Assembly: GCF_018861125.1 (NCBI RefSeq)
Contig: NZ_JAHKQN010000028.1
Location: forward strand, 85,823 to 149,822
Length of the DNA stretch: 64,000 nt
Direction of reading: 5' to 3'
DNA from: Cellulophaga baltica
GTDB taxonomy: Bacteria > Bacteroidota > Bacteroidia > Flavobacteriales > Flavobacteriaceae
This document shows positions 55,935 to 64,000 of this stretch, piece after piece (the stretch's first letter is position 1; each line of letters begins with the position of its first letter). The translations under genes were made by a program, and so were the position numbers. The notes below the pieces were generated by a model, which was not told where the DNA came from, made no database searches, and saw only the letters and a program-made list of their open reading frames with translations.

Positions 55935-56705
55935 TTATTCTTCTTTAAGAACAGACATTTTCCCTACTCTATTTATATAAGTTAAATTACAGTTGTTGTT
56001 TTTTAAATTTGGGTTCAACCTACCTTTTTCTCTATGCTCAAAAATTGCTTTAATTCCAACCGTAACTTCTAATGAATCTTTTAACGAAAATTTATCTATA
56101 GTATAACTTCCACTTCTATCAGTTATTTTGTGACCATATTCATGATCTTTATAATAAGTATTTCTATGAGGAGCATTTGGATATTTCTTTTCAAATATTG
56201 GCTCATATATTTCTTTTTGAATTTCTAAATTAGTTGGTAAATAGATGTTTTCCCATTTAATCACTAGATTTTTATTAAAAGAAAAATGTTTTGGAATCTT
56301 ATAATTTAAATCTTGGTAATCGTCTCTTGGTTTTATATATGCTAAAGTATGTCTAGAACTATCTGCCAAAATTACTTCAAACAAATAATCTTGATTTTTT
56401 GTAAACTCATTAGGTACATATTCTGAATTAGAGATATAATAATTGCTTTTTCTAGTTACTACTTCAAATGGTTTGTTATTTAATAGAAATGTGTGTTTAC
56501 TATTCATTTTCCCATTATCTAAAGCTCGTAAACTTGTTCGAATTAAATTTGTAGAATCATTGTTTTTTGTAATGTAGAGATTAAAATAAATATTAGCTAA
56601 ACGCTCGTCACTTTCTATGTTAGCTATATACAGATTCTTATCTTTTACCGTTTTATTACAACTTAAGGTAAATAGTAAAAGTAAAAGGATTCTAATATTA
56701 GTCAT
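55935..56705 (-). CDS. Uncharacterised lipoprotein
   Basis: A 256-residue protein with a lipoprotein signal peptide (RILLLLLFTLSC, Cys at about 16). The rest is beta-rich and polar with no recognised domain. Such solitary lipoproteins are common in flavobacterial accessory regions. It lies just outside the island and has no operon partner. Confidence 0.65.
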   Translation of the reverse strand: MTNIRILLLLLFTLSCNKTVKDKNLYIANIESDERLANIYFNLYITKNNDSTNLIRTSLRALDNGKMNSKHTFLLNNKPFEVVTRKSNYYISNSEYVPNEFTKNQDYLFEVILADSSRHTLAYIKPRDDYQDLNYKIPKHFSFNKNLVIKWENIYLPTNLEIQKEIYEPIFEKKYPNAPHRNTYYKDHEYGHKITDRSGSYTIDKFSLKDSLEVTVGIKAIFEHREKGRLNPNLKNNNCNLTYINRVGKMSVLKEE

Positions 56706-56850
56706 TTTAGCTCAGTTATATGATTGTATTTGAAGATGATTTTATATTTTTTATCTTAATAACGTTCGGATTTTTAATTTCAAATTTACTCAAAAAAATA
56801 CCATCTTTAAGTCTTAGGATTTAATCAAATCTTGATGAGAATAATTACCA

Positions 56851-56991
56851 ACAATGTAGGTAGTTAACAAGAGAAAGCGTAAGACTATAGCATTAATAGC
56901 AGTAGCCAATAAACTCTTAAAAAAGTGTTTTGCTATAGCAAAATCAAAAAGGCCATATAATGAAACTTACGTTTTATTATTGCCTAAATAA
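56851..56991 (+). pseudogene. Remnant of an IS110-family transposase
   Basis: The plus strand from 56869 to the stop at 56989-56991 reads KRKRKTIALIAVANKLLKKC followed by FAIAKSKRPYNETYV, the C-terminal signature of IS110-type transposases (KKLALIAVANKLLKQCFAIAKS in family members). A few residues upstream (YQQCR) match in another frame, so it is frame-shifted, and the rest of the element is gone. The remaining bases from 56706 to 57126 hold no gene. Confidence 0.7.
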
Positions 56992-57126
56992 ATAGAAAAT
57001 AAATACAATAAAAAAGCTCAAAAAATCAGTTTTTGAATCTATAAGCCTAGAATAATAGTATCTAAATTTAATGAAGATTTTGTTTGTTTTTCAGCTCAGT
57101 TCATTGTTAGCGGTAGTACTTTATAT

Positions 57127-58041
57127 TCAATTAAAAGACTGTCTAAATGGAATAGGTGAAATATTAGTTTTATTCTTAAATAATTTACTAAATGAAGCAG
57201 GGTATTCAAAACCTAATTCATAAGCAATTTCACTAACACTCAATTCTGTAGTTGATAATTTTTCTTTGGCTTTTTCAATTACTTTATTCTGAATATGTTG
57301 TTGTGTACTTTGTCCGCTAATTATTTTTAATATGCTACTTAGGTAATTAGGTGATAGATTTAAATCATTTGAAATTTGAGCAACAGAAGGAATTCCATTA
57401 ATAAGCATCTCGCTGTTGTTAAAATAGTTGTTTAATGTTTGTTCAAGTTTTATAAGAATTTGATGATTGCTAATTTTTCTTGTAATAAATTGCCTCTCGT
57501 AATAACGTTCAGCATAATTGAGCAATAACTCAATTTGTGAAATGATAATATTCTGACTGAATTTGTCTATATTAGATTGATATTCTCTTTGTATATTTTT
57601 TAATAGTTCTATAATAATATTTTCTTCTTTTTCAGAAAGGAAAAGGGCTTCATTCACATCATAACCAAAAAAATCATAATTTTTAATAGATTTAGCTAAA
57701 GGTGTATTCCATAAAAAGTCTGGATGGATAAGAAGTAACCATCCAGACGGATTTACTTTTATGTTCTGATTTATTGTAATCGTTAATATTTGTTTTGGTG
57801 CAACAAATGAAAATACACCTTCGTCAAAATCATATTTTTGTTGTCCATAATTAAATTTCTCACTTACATTTCTTTTTAAACCAATAGAATAAAAGTCCTG
57901 TATCCATTTAATTTTATCTGAATCCGTTACATAATTTACTTTACTATAGTCTACTAAACTAATAAGTGGATTTTCAGACTTAGGTAAATTACTATAGTTG
58001 TGAAATTCACTTATAGATTTAAATCGATGGATTTCTTTCAT
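57127..58041 (-). CDS. AraC-family transcriptional regulator
   Basis: A 304-residue protein with an N-terminal cupin-like sensor (1-190) and a C-terminal AraC double helix-turn-helix (about 205-300, PSVAQISNDLNLSPNYLSSILK and ELSVSEIAYELGFEYPASFSKLFKNKTNISP). It stands downstream of a broken Atu4866-type gene and a short-chain dehydrogenase on the same strand, the usual AraC-SDR pairing, so it probably controls the dehydrogenase. Confidence 0.88.
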   Translation of the reverse strand: MKEIHRFKSISEFHNYSNLPKSENPLISLVDYSKVNYVTDSDKIKWIQDFYSIGLKRNVSEKFNYGQQKYDFDEGVFSFVAPKQILTITINQNIKVNPSGWLLLIHPDFLWNTPLAKSIKNYDFFGYDVNEALFLSEKEENIIIELLKNIQREYQSNIDKFSQNIIISQIELLLNYAERYYERQFITRKISNHQILIKLEQTLNNYFNNSEMLINGIPSVAQISNDLNLSPNYLSSILKIISGQSTQQHIQNKVIEKAKEKLSTTELSVSEIAYELGFEYPASFSKLFKNKTNISPIPFRQSFN

Positions 58042-58067
58042 TCTTTAAAATTAAAAATTAATTTTCT

Positions 58068-58284
58068 TTAAATATTACCATTTCTGAAATCTCCATCTGC
58101 TGAGAACTCTTTATCGTCTTTACAGTCAATATGATTTCCTATTACTTGATAACTTACCTTTATAAACACTTTCTTTATTTGCTCTAGCTTCGTCATATCG
58201 ATTGTTTGGCAATAATTTGTGACGTAAATTTCCATCTTCTGTTATCTAAATTCCAATGTATTGTTTTGATTCTTCTATTGTCAT
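58068..58284 (-). pseudogene. Atu4866-family small protein, broken
   Basis: From the ATG at 58284 the minus strand reads MTIEESKQYIGI, a TAG stop, then ITEDGNLRHKLLPNNRYDEA, matching the Atu4866 family pattern in which the stop replaces a conserved Trp (TGG to TAG). After VYKGK a one-base shift resumes YQVIGNHIDCKDDKEFSADG DFRNGNI. The C-terminal end of the family is also missing. Two independent lesions indicate a dead gene between the AraC regulator and the dehydrogenase. Confidence 0.75.
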
Positions 58285-58295
58285 TTGCTCAAAAT

Positions 58296-59141
58296 TTAAT
58301 TTTCAAATTCTGTAGACACCCCTAGAGTTAAATTATCTGTCATCGCTTTTTGAATCGTATCTATTTTAAGGTTTGCATATTCATATGCATCTTTACCCAT
58401 GAAAAAATGTACTGGTGGATTTTTTTGTTTACTTAAAGCGATTAATACTTCTGCTCCTTTTTCTGGGTCATTTGGTTGATTACCGTCTATATCCTTTAAA
58501 TGTGCTTGTTCCATTTCTCGGGCTGTTTTATAATCTTCAATTGGATTATTAGGGGTTTTAACAGAGCCTTCTGATAAAAAATTAGTTCTAAAATAGCCTG
58601 GATATACTAAAGTTGTAAATACTCCAAATGATTTCATTTCTTCGGCTAATGCCTCCGTAAAACCTGCAACAGCAAATTTTGTAGAACAATAAATACCAAA
58701 ACCTGCAAAATTTCCTGTATAGCCACCTATAGAAGCAATATTAAATATGTGTCCAGATTTTTGTTTACGTAAATATTGTGTAGCATTTCTAATTACGTTT
58801 AGAGAACCAAACACATTTACTTTAAAATTATCTTCTACTTCTTTTTCTGAAAGCTCTTCTAAAGTTCCAATTTGACTATAGCCTGCGTTATTAACTAAAA
58901 CATCAATTCTACCAAAATGACTAATCGTAGTTTCAATAGCTTTCTTAACATTTTCATTTTCTGTTAAATCCATTTCGATTGGTAAGAATTTTTCATTTTC
59001 TTCTCCAATTTCTTTAATTAAGGATTGTTTGTTCCTTGATGTAGAGGCTACATTAAAACCTTCTAAAAGAAGCATTTTTGTTAAGTTTAGTCCTAAACCT
59101 TTCGAAGCTCCTGTAATAAACCATACTTTTTTTGTATTCAT
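58296..59141 (-). CDS. Short-chain dehydrogenase/reductase
   Basis: A 281-residue Rossmann oxidoreductase. The NAD(P) site is TGASKGLGLN at the N-terminus, followed by NNAGYS, and the catalytic YCSTKFA (Tyr-x3-Lys). Length and C-terminus fit the classical SDR group acting on small alcohols, aldehydes or ketones. The ATG at 59141 is chosen over 59168, which adds non-conserved residues. The broken Atu4866 gene follows 12 bases later. Confidence 0.88.
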   Translation of the reverse strand: MNTKKVWFITGASKGLGLNLTKMLLLEGFNVASTSRNKQSLIKEIGEENEKFLPIEMDLTENENVKKAIETTISHFGRIDVLVNNAGYSQIGTLEELSEKEVEDNFKVNVFGSLNVIRNATQYLRKQKSGHIFNIASIGGYTGNFAGFGIYCSTKFAVAGFTEALAEEMKSFGVFTTLVYPGYFRTNFLSEGSVKTPNNPIEDYKTAREMEQAHLKDIDGNQPNDPEKGAEVLIALSKQKNPPVHFFMGKDAYEYANLKIDTIQKAMTDNLTLGVSTEFEN

Positions 59142-59364
59142 ATTCTTTGAATTTAGATTATGATTCAAAATTGGTTCATTAAAGCGTTTTACGCTTTTCC
59201 AAATCTAAGAATGATATAGTCAAATCTATCTTATCTGACGATTCTTGGTCGAATTACCGCTAACGACCAAGCTAAGCATAGTAAGGTTATAAAGAAACTT
59301 TTCGTTTCTGTCTTCATAGGAAGCTAAAGCATATTCTTTTAATATATTTTTCATTTCTCAAATG

Positions 59365-59445
59365 GTATACAACGCAAAATGTATGTACTGTATTCAGTAT
59401 TCCACCTGCAGCAGGTACATTGCGTATTAGAAATTGTTAGCAAAT
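59365..59445 (-). repeat. attC-like spacer 1
   Basis: On the minus strand this spacer begins TTTGCTAACAATTTC near 59442 and ends GCGTTGTATACC (59375-59364), enclosing a palindrome CCTGCTGCAGG. This resembles integron attC sites, with a RYYYAAC-like and a GTTRRRY-like box. A short ORF of about 44 codons starts just after it (ATG at about 59353) without a recognisable product; the rest of 59169-59364 is gene-free. Confidence 0.45.
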
Positions 59446-59451
59446 CGGTTT

Positions 59452-60675
59452 TTATTCTTCGCCAACAAGAAAAGCTCCTTCAGGGCGAACATATTCCGTT
59501 GATACAGCTTCTTTACTAAGTTGTTCATCAACATATTTCAACACACCTTCTTCATCTTCCATAGTGGTTCCATCGGTATCTGTTGTTGTTGAAAAAGTGA
59601 CAGCTCCACCAGCATCTGTAATTCTTTTCACAAACCTATATGCTTGTTCTCCGTCGAACATTAAATCGCTTCTTTCACTAGACCAAGTAGCTCTAATTGG
59701 CAAAAATAAATGTTTTAATGTGTTTTCAGACCCATCATATGAACTTGTTGATGACGCTTCAATATCAGTGACTGTAAATTCTTCATATGCCCAAGAATTT
59801 GGAGGTGCGCCCTGGCCTAAAGGGGTTATATGTCCTGCGGTTATGTTTGACCATGGATTTGTTGCAGTCATTTTTATAATTTTGTAATCCGTTTCGTCTT
59901 CATCATCAACTCCATCAGTATCAACTTTTAAAAATTCACCATTTTCATCTTTAAAATAATCTTTATCATAGTTCACTGTTAAAATTACATCTGAGTCTAT
60001 AGCTCTTATCATTTGCACAAATTCATCTCTTTCAATATCATCTCCAGGGTAACTATTAAAGGCATCTATCCAATAACCATCCACACCTAACTCTTCAAAG
60101 CGTTTAATGTATCCTTCGCATAAATTCATCCAAGCTTTATGTACATCGCCAGAGAAATATTCTGTAACATAATTATTCCAAGATTCAGCACCTTCGCTTG
60201 TTGCCCTATCAGCAGGATTCATTCCGTTTAAATATAATATTACTTTTTTATTTGCATTTTTAAATGCTGCAATTACATCAATAATAACTTGTTCATTTTC
60301 CAAGCTAGGAACAAATTCTTCATCTATTACAGCACCAGTAACACCCATTACAGCATCTACGTTTTCGTTTGTTCTTAGTGTCCATAATTGCGAATTTGCA
60401 TTATTAGTGGCATTTGTTATTACATGACCCGTGGTAGGATAACTACTTATCATTTCTGTGGCTCCGGCGAGATATTCATACCCATTACTAACGTATTTAT
60501 CTAAATCTTCACCTCCTCTTACATATAAACGTGCACCCCAAGATCCCTTAAGAGCTAAAAAGGGAGCTATAGTATTATCGTCAGGTAATTCACTAGATGT
60601 GTTTTCTTCAATTTTCTCAATCGATTTTGAGCAAGAAGTTAAAAGTATAAATATGATTATGTAAATATTTTTCAT
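59452..60675 (-). CDS. TIM-barrel glycoside hydrolase-like lipoprotein
   Basis: A lipoprotein of about 407 residues (MKNIYIIIFILLTSCSKS, Cys16). The mature part has the glycosidase-like segments GSWGARLYVRGGEDLDKY, YLNGMNPADRATSEG and GVDGYWIDAFNSYPGDDIE, the last with a candidate catalytic Asp in a TIM barrel, as in alpha-glycosidase or fucosidase-like families. The exact family is not clear. The ATG at 60675 is used; the frame extends to 60750 but without a signal peptide. Confidence 0.7.
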   Translation of the reverse strand: MKNIYIIIFILLTSCSKSIEKIEENTSSELPDDNTIAPFLALKGSWGARLYVRGGEDLDKYVSNGYEYLAGATEMISSYPTTGHVITNATNNANSQLWTLRTNENVDAVMGVTGAVIDEEFVPSLENEQVIIDVIAAFKNANKKVILYLNGMNPADRATSEGAESWNNYVTEYFSGDVHKAWMNLCEGYIKRFEELGVDGYWIDAFNSYPGDDIERDEFVQMIRAIDSDVILTVNYDKDYFKDENGEFLKVDTDGVDDEDETDYKIIKMTATNPWSNITAGHITPLGQGAPPNSWAYEEFTVTDIEASSTSSYDGSENTLKHLFLPIRATWSSERSDLMFDGEQAYRFVKRITDAGGAVTFSTTTDTDGTTMEDEEGVLKYVDEQLSKEAVSTEYVRPEGAFLVGEE

Positions 60676-60850
60676 ATATAATTTGGTTTTGGGGTTTTCA
60701 ATATTTACAAACGTTTTTATATATGCTTTATTGTATGGTTTAGCACCCAAAAAGCCGATAGAAAAATCCGTGATTATTTTCGCAAATAGGCTGTTAACAA
60801 GTAATTATATAAGGTGTTGTGAAAGTTTTTCATTAGAAATTAAAGTGAGT

Positions 60851-61252
60851 TCATTCATAAAAGCGAACATCCTTTTTATATAATAATAAGCAAAAAATTA
60901 TTCCAATTATAGAAGCTAATATATCAAAAAAATCAAATCGAATTCCACTGCTAATTAATCGTTCTAACTCCATAAAAATAACTAAGCTTAATGTCCAAAT
61001 AACTGCATTTCTTAAAATTTCTCGAAAGTCTTTTTTACCCTTTAATAAATTTTCAAAAATTAAGATATAAATCAAAAAGGTTATTATAGCTCCTAAAAGA
61101 TTAGGAAGAACGCCAATAATAAAAATTAAATATTCATTTGATTCATAATTTGAATATATTTTTGGTCGAAAAATTTTCTGATTATAGATATAAATGAAAA
61201 AACAACTTGAAATTATTAAAATCTTAGTATAGTTTTTTTTGATAAAATTCAT
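60851..61252 (-). CDS. VanZ-like small membrane protein
   Basis: A 133-residue inner-membrane protein with four hydrophobic helices. The C-terminal half (WTLSLVIFMELERL...RFDFFDILASIIGIIFCLLLY) resembles VanZ-like proteins. The function is unknown; antibiotic resistance should not be inferred. It is flanked by cassette-like spacers. Confidence 0.7.
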   Translation of the reverse strand: MNFIKKNYTKILIISSCFFIYIYNQKIFRPKIYSNYESNEYLIFIIGVLPNLLGAIITFLIYILIFENLLKGKKDFREILRNAVIWTLSLVIFMELERLISSGIRFDFFDILASIIGIIFCLLLYKKDVRFYE

Positions 61253-61276
61253 TTATTGTGACGTTATGTTTTAGTG

Positions 61277-61425
61277 GTATACAACGGAATTATTTGTAAA
61301 ACGTAGCGTGCAAAAAGACACTAATATTTCGAATTAATACAGAGCCGAATTTTTATATTTTTCTTTTTATTTTAAATTTCTCAAAAAGCTTGTAATAGCT
61401 ATTTTTTATATAAATTTTTAGCATA
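61277..61425 (-). repeat. attC-like spacer 2
   Basis: On the minus strand the spacer ends CCGTTGTATACC (61287-61276), 24 bases before the VanZ-like gene start, the same box as at 59365. The left box is degenerate (ATGCTAAAAA near 61420). Confidence 0.4.
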
Positions 61426-61430
61426 CGTTT

Positions 61431-62428
61431 TTATTCCGTGCTATTTGAATTTACCCAGTTCAAAAAATCTTGAAAAACATCGTTCCAATGGTCCTCAAAT
61501 TCTCCATTTTCTAACTCTCTTTCAAATCCGTGGTCTAATGCGGGATAAACCTTGAACGTTAATTTTTCTTTTTTCTGCCTAATAAACTCGATTGGTATTA
61601 GGTAGGCTGACTCTACAGGTACAGCTTGGTCTTTCGAGCCAATTGCGACAAATATTGGAATCTCAATTTTCAAAAGATTATCAATCGGTGGTTCTGAAAA
61701 ATAGTTCCATCTGCGGTAGCTGTTATCTTCCCAAAAATCAGTTGTAGATTCAGGCTTTTGCTTAATTTCTTTAAATTGTTTTAATATTGAATCTATTTTT
61801 TGTATGCCTTCTTCCTCAGTTAGTTTACCTTCAATCACGTCTTTTCTAATTAAGAGTGTAAAGTCGTAAAATTGTGTGTTTCCGCTACCTGACCAATAAC
61901 CAATGTTGGTAATATTGTTGTTTATTACACCCAATTTGGCAACTACATCACTACCTTCTGAATGTCCTATTATCACGATTTTTTCGGATTTGTGATTTGA
62001 TTATGAATTAAATAATCAATAACAGCGCTAATTCGATTTGCTCGATAATCTAAACCTTCTGTTTCATAGAATTCTTTCGGTGCTTTGAATTGATCTTCCT
62101 TAAGTGTACAGAATGGAATTCCTTTCTTTGAAATTAATAGGAAAGCATATTCATCTGGTATCATTTCAAGCTCAAATGGCATCGTAGAAGTTGTTACCGT
62201 TCCATCTGTAATTTTTTCTATTTCATAAAAAGGAAATGCACCAGACCCTTGAACAAATATCAATAATTTTGTTGTTAATTCAATTCCATTTTTTGTGTAT
62301 ATGGAATACTGTATTGTATCCGTTTCGGTTGCAAGTTGGAAATGTTCAAAAATGTTTAATTCCTTTGCGCATTGTGCTTTCAACTGAATGCTGAAAAGAA
62401 ATATTAAGATGAAAACTGTAACTTTCAT
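61431..62428 (-). pseudogene. Alpha/beta hydrolase broken by a one-base frameshift
   Basis: Two adjacent frames are halves of one exported hydrolase. The first (62428 to 61973, signal peptide to residue 151) ends NPKKS and a stop; the second (61976 to 61431) resumes IIGHSEGSDVVA (nucleophile elbow) and ends with the catalytic His in LDHGFERELE. Adding one A to the A6 run at 61979-61984 restores PKKIVIIGHSEG continuously. A real mutation or a sequencing error in the run fit equally well; a functional split gene is less likely. Confidence 0.85.
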
Positions 62429-62452
62429 TCTCTCAAAAAAGTTTTTCTAAAT

Positions 62453-62640
62453 GTATACAACAGTACGGGAGCAAACCAGCGTTTGCTTTCCGCCACGCAC
62501 ATAGCGAAATCTTTTGGTTTTGTTTTTTCTTTTATTTTTTAAAGCGAAATCTCAAAGATTTCGCGACATCATAAATATACGCAAACCTTTCGGTTTTGCC
62601 CAAAAGTCCGCATTACGTTTAGGCATTCTTGTGATTAGTT
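62453..62640 (-). repeat. attC-like spacer 3 with internal palindromes
   Basis: The minus strand ends CTGTTGTATAC (62463-62453), 25 bases before the hydrolase pseudogene start. Inside are GCGAAATCT-CAA-AGATTTCGC (62543-62563) and related repeats around 62504-62600 (GCGAAATCTTTTGG, GCAAACCTTTCGG). The far box is GCCTAAACG near 62620. Confidence 0.4.
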
Positions 62641-62641
62641 C

Positions 62642-63628
62642 TTATTCGGAATGTTTAGTTATCCACTCCATTAGTTCATCTTTATTTACCGAAATCCAAG
62701 TTGCTGCAGTATTCTTTTTCTCCGTTTTACTATCTTTCGGATAGATTATTTTTAATTCCGCGTTTTCATTTCCTGCTAGCTTCATTTGAGCAATAAGTCC
62801 AACCATATCTGGAGCATTATTGTCTATTGTAGTTTTTCTTTTCTTCTCTAACCAGTATTCTATGGCAATTTCTATATAAGCTCGGGTTGGAAACGCCTGA
62901 AAATGTTTAATGTGTCTATCTGCTTCATCTGAATAGCTGTAAGTTGAAAAATCAAGATAACTTTCAAGATTTGATTTTGGAGTACCGTTAAGCTTCTTTT
63001 CTAAAACATAATTAGAGAAAGTACCTTCCCATACAGCTCCTTCTTCAAAATTTATTCTTCTATCTCTTTTACCTTCATTATACTGTCTTACCCAATCTAA
63101 AGGTGCATCACAAATTATTAGTCCAGAAATGTTTAATGAAAACTTGGGTTGAGTTTTCTTAATGTATTCCACGTATTTTAATGCTCGGTGACCAGACAAA
63201 CCCACTCCAATTAGGAATACATTTTTATTTGGCAAATAGTTTTTTTCGAATGCATTTTTGATTGTTTTGTGTGCATCGATAATTGAGTTGTCGGAAAAGA
63301 AGAAGTCCAATGGAATTTCTGTTGAAATAGACAAAACAGCAAACCCAGCTTTATTTGCTTGAGAATAGATTTGTTTTGCACTCATATTTTTATTTTCAAA
63401 TCCAGAATCTTCCAAAAAAACAATTACTCCTGAAATATTTTTTCCGTTCTCAGGTTTCGCAAGAGTATATCCTTTTTCTATATACTTTAGAAAATCGCTG
63501 TCCAATTCTCCGATTCTTATACTGTCATTTTGCGCCTTTTGATACTCTTCAATTATATTTTGTCCATGGATTTTTGAAAAGGAAAATAATAGAAGAAATA
63601 TAAGTGTTGATTTTATTCCAATTTTCAT
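62642..63628 (-). CDS. Exported alpha/beta hydrolase-like protein
   Basis: A 328-residue protein with signal peptide (1-23, ending KIHGQ). The central segment NVFLIGVGLSGHRALKYVEYI matches the alpha/beta-hydrolase elbow region, although the Ser motif is GVGLSGH, and a C-terminal His-Ser-Glu ends the protein. The function is unknown. It is the next gene after the frameshifted hydrolase and has a similar start and spacer. Confidence 0.65.
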   Translation of the reverse strand: MKIGIKSTLIFLLLFSFSKIHGQNIIEEYQKAQNDSIRIGELDSDFLKYIEKGYTLAKPENGKNISGVIVFLEDSGFENKNMSAKQIYSQANKAGFAVLSISTEIPLDFFFSDNSIIDAHKTIKNAFEKNYLPNKNVFLIGVGLSGHRALKYVEYIKKTQPKFSLNISGLIICDAPLDWVRQYNEGKRDRRINFEEGAVWEGTFSNYVLEKKLNGTPKSNLESYLDFSTYSYSDEADRHIKHFQAFPTRAYIEIAIEYWLEKKRKTTIDNNAPDMVGLIAQMKLAGNENAELKIIYPKDSKTEKKNTAATWISVNKDELMEWITKHSE

Positions 63629-63663
63629 CTTTTTTTTATTTTAGCTAATTGACTCAGAATTAA

Positions 63664-63716
63664 GCACAACGGTTTGGCTAAACTGCGTTTTAATGCAGTT
63701 TAGGTTTTGTTAGCAA
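63664..63716 (-). repeat. attC-like spacer 4
   Basis: The minus strand reads TTGCTAACAAAACC, then CTAAACTGC/GCAGTTTAG as a 9-base stem, then CCGTTGTGC (63672-63664), 36 bases before the start at 63628. This is the clearest of the four spacers: two boxes around one imperfect hairpin. Confidence 0.5.
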
Positions 63717-63721
63717 TTTAT

Positions 63722-64000
63722 TTACTCAATCGAAATTGCAATTCCATACCCTTTCTTTTTTAATGGCTTCTTTAATATTTCCTTACCATTAAAATATAAA
63801 CTGGACTTACAACTCCCAACCGCGATTAATTTTCCTTTCGAAGTTATAGTACCTTCATAAAAAAGATCATCTTCTTCACTTCCAAAAATAGAATGTGATA
63901 TATAATTGGCAGTTTTACTAAGTTTAATTAGTATACCATCCGATTTAGAATATGGTGTTATTTGTATATTTTTTTTATTGTATTTAGAATTAAATGATCT
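63722..64000 (-). CDS. Partial unknown gene cut by the window edge
   Basis: An open frame of 93 codons reads in from the right edge and stops at 63722-63724. The visible C-terminus (KLIAVGSCKSSLYFNGKEIL...GIAISIE) is beta-rich and not recognised. The upstream part lies beyond 64000. Orientation and flanking spacer match the other cassette-like genes. Confidence 0.6.
   Translation of the reverse strand, partial: RSFNSKYNKKNIQITPYSKSDGILIKLSKTANYISHSIFGSEEDDLFYEGTITSKGKLIAVGSCKSSLYFNGKEILKKPLKKKGYGIAISIE

Noticed and set aside
59204-59353. Short open frame of about 44 codons after an attC-like spacer
   Set aside because: No recognisable domain; alternative frames are equally open. It may be a remnant of a cassette gene.

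Overview
The window is AT-rich chromosomal DNA from a member of the Bacteroidetes, most likely the family Flavobacteriaceae. This rests on gene content (LolA/LptF/RibB order, YifB, DUF6503, DUF6952, DUF3853, TerB-like and DUF2891 proteins), on the lack of strong Shine-Dalgarno sites, and on promoters of the Bacteroidetes type (TTTG, about 20 bases, then TANNTTTG). No species can be named from the sequence alone.

Positions 1-38300 are ordinary core genome. They hold two Nramp-type permeases, a YifB/ComM ATPase, a penicillin acylase-like enzyme, mannose-6-phosphate isomerase, and a folE-merC unit divergent from a Fur/Zur-type regulator with two palindromic operators. Next come two alpha/beta hydrolases, a phospholipase D lipoprotein, DsbD, TilS, PabB, dihydrolipoyl dehydrogenase, and an Lrp regulator facing methionine gamma-lyase and an NhaC-type antiporter. 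A thiol-peroxidase cluster (peroxiredoxin, thioredoxin, DUF6952, Tpx), FtsK-LolA-LptF-RibB, a DegT aminotransferase and a nitroreductase complete this part.

Positions 38381-55752 are an integrated mobilizable island in the 3' end of a tRNA-Ser(TGA) gene. It is bounded by a 13-base direct repeat, carries ACACCCAA repeats (probable integrase arm sites) at both ends, and has the tyrosine integrase next to the right end. The tRNA's probable original terminator now lies beyond the right end, 17 kb away. The right half is the mobility and replication module: integrase, an unknown 329-residue protein, a DUF3853 winged-helix protein, an SF3-type helicase, a repeat cluster resembling an origin, a Toprim primase, MobC, a membrane mobilization protein and a relaxase. 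The left half is a defence operon read leftward: half-size HsdS, ThsA (SIR2-SLOG), ThsB (TIR), HsdM, HsdS, HsdR and a YgjP-type metallopeptidase. It is thus a Thoeris NAD-depletion system nested inside a type I restriction-modification operon. The 210 bases between the half-size hsdS and thsA are densely structured. They contain a candidate small RNA on the opposite strand, with its own canonical promoter and a terminator, and a possible pseudoknot just before thsA.

Positions 55753-64000 are accessory and partly decayed chromosome. They hold an unknown lipoprotein, an IS110-family transposase remnant, an AraC regulator, a broken Atu4866-family gene and a short-chain dehydrogenase. After these comes a run of same-strand single genes (glycosidase-like lipoprotein, VanZ-like protein, a frameshifted hydrolase, another hydrolase, a partial gene at the edge). 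These are separated by spacers with recurring GTTGTATAC and TGCTAAC boxes that look like integron-type cassette junctions.
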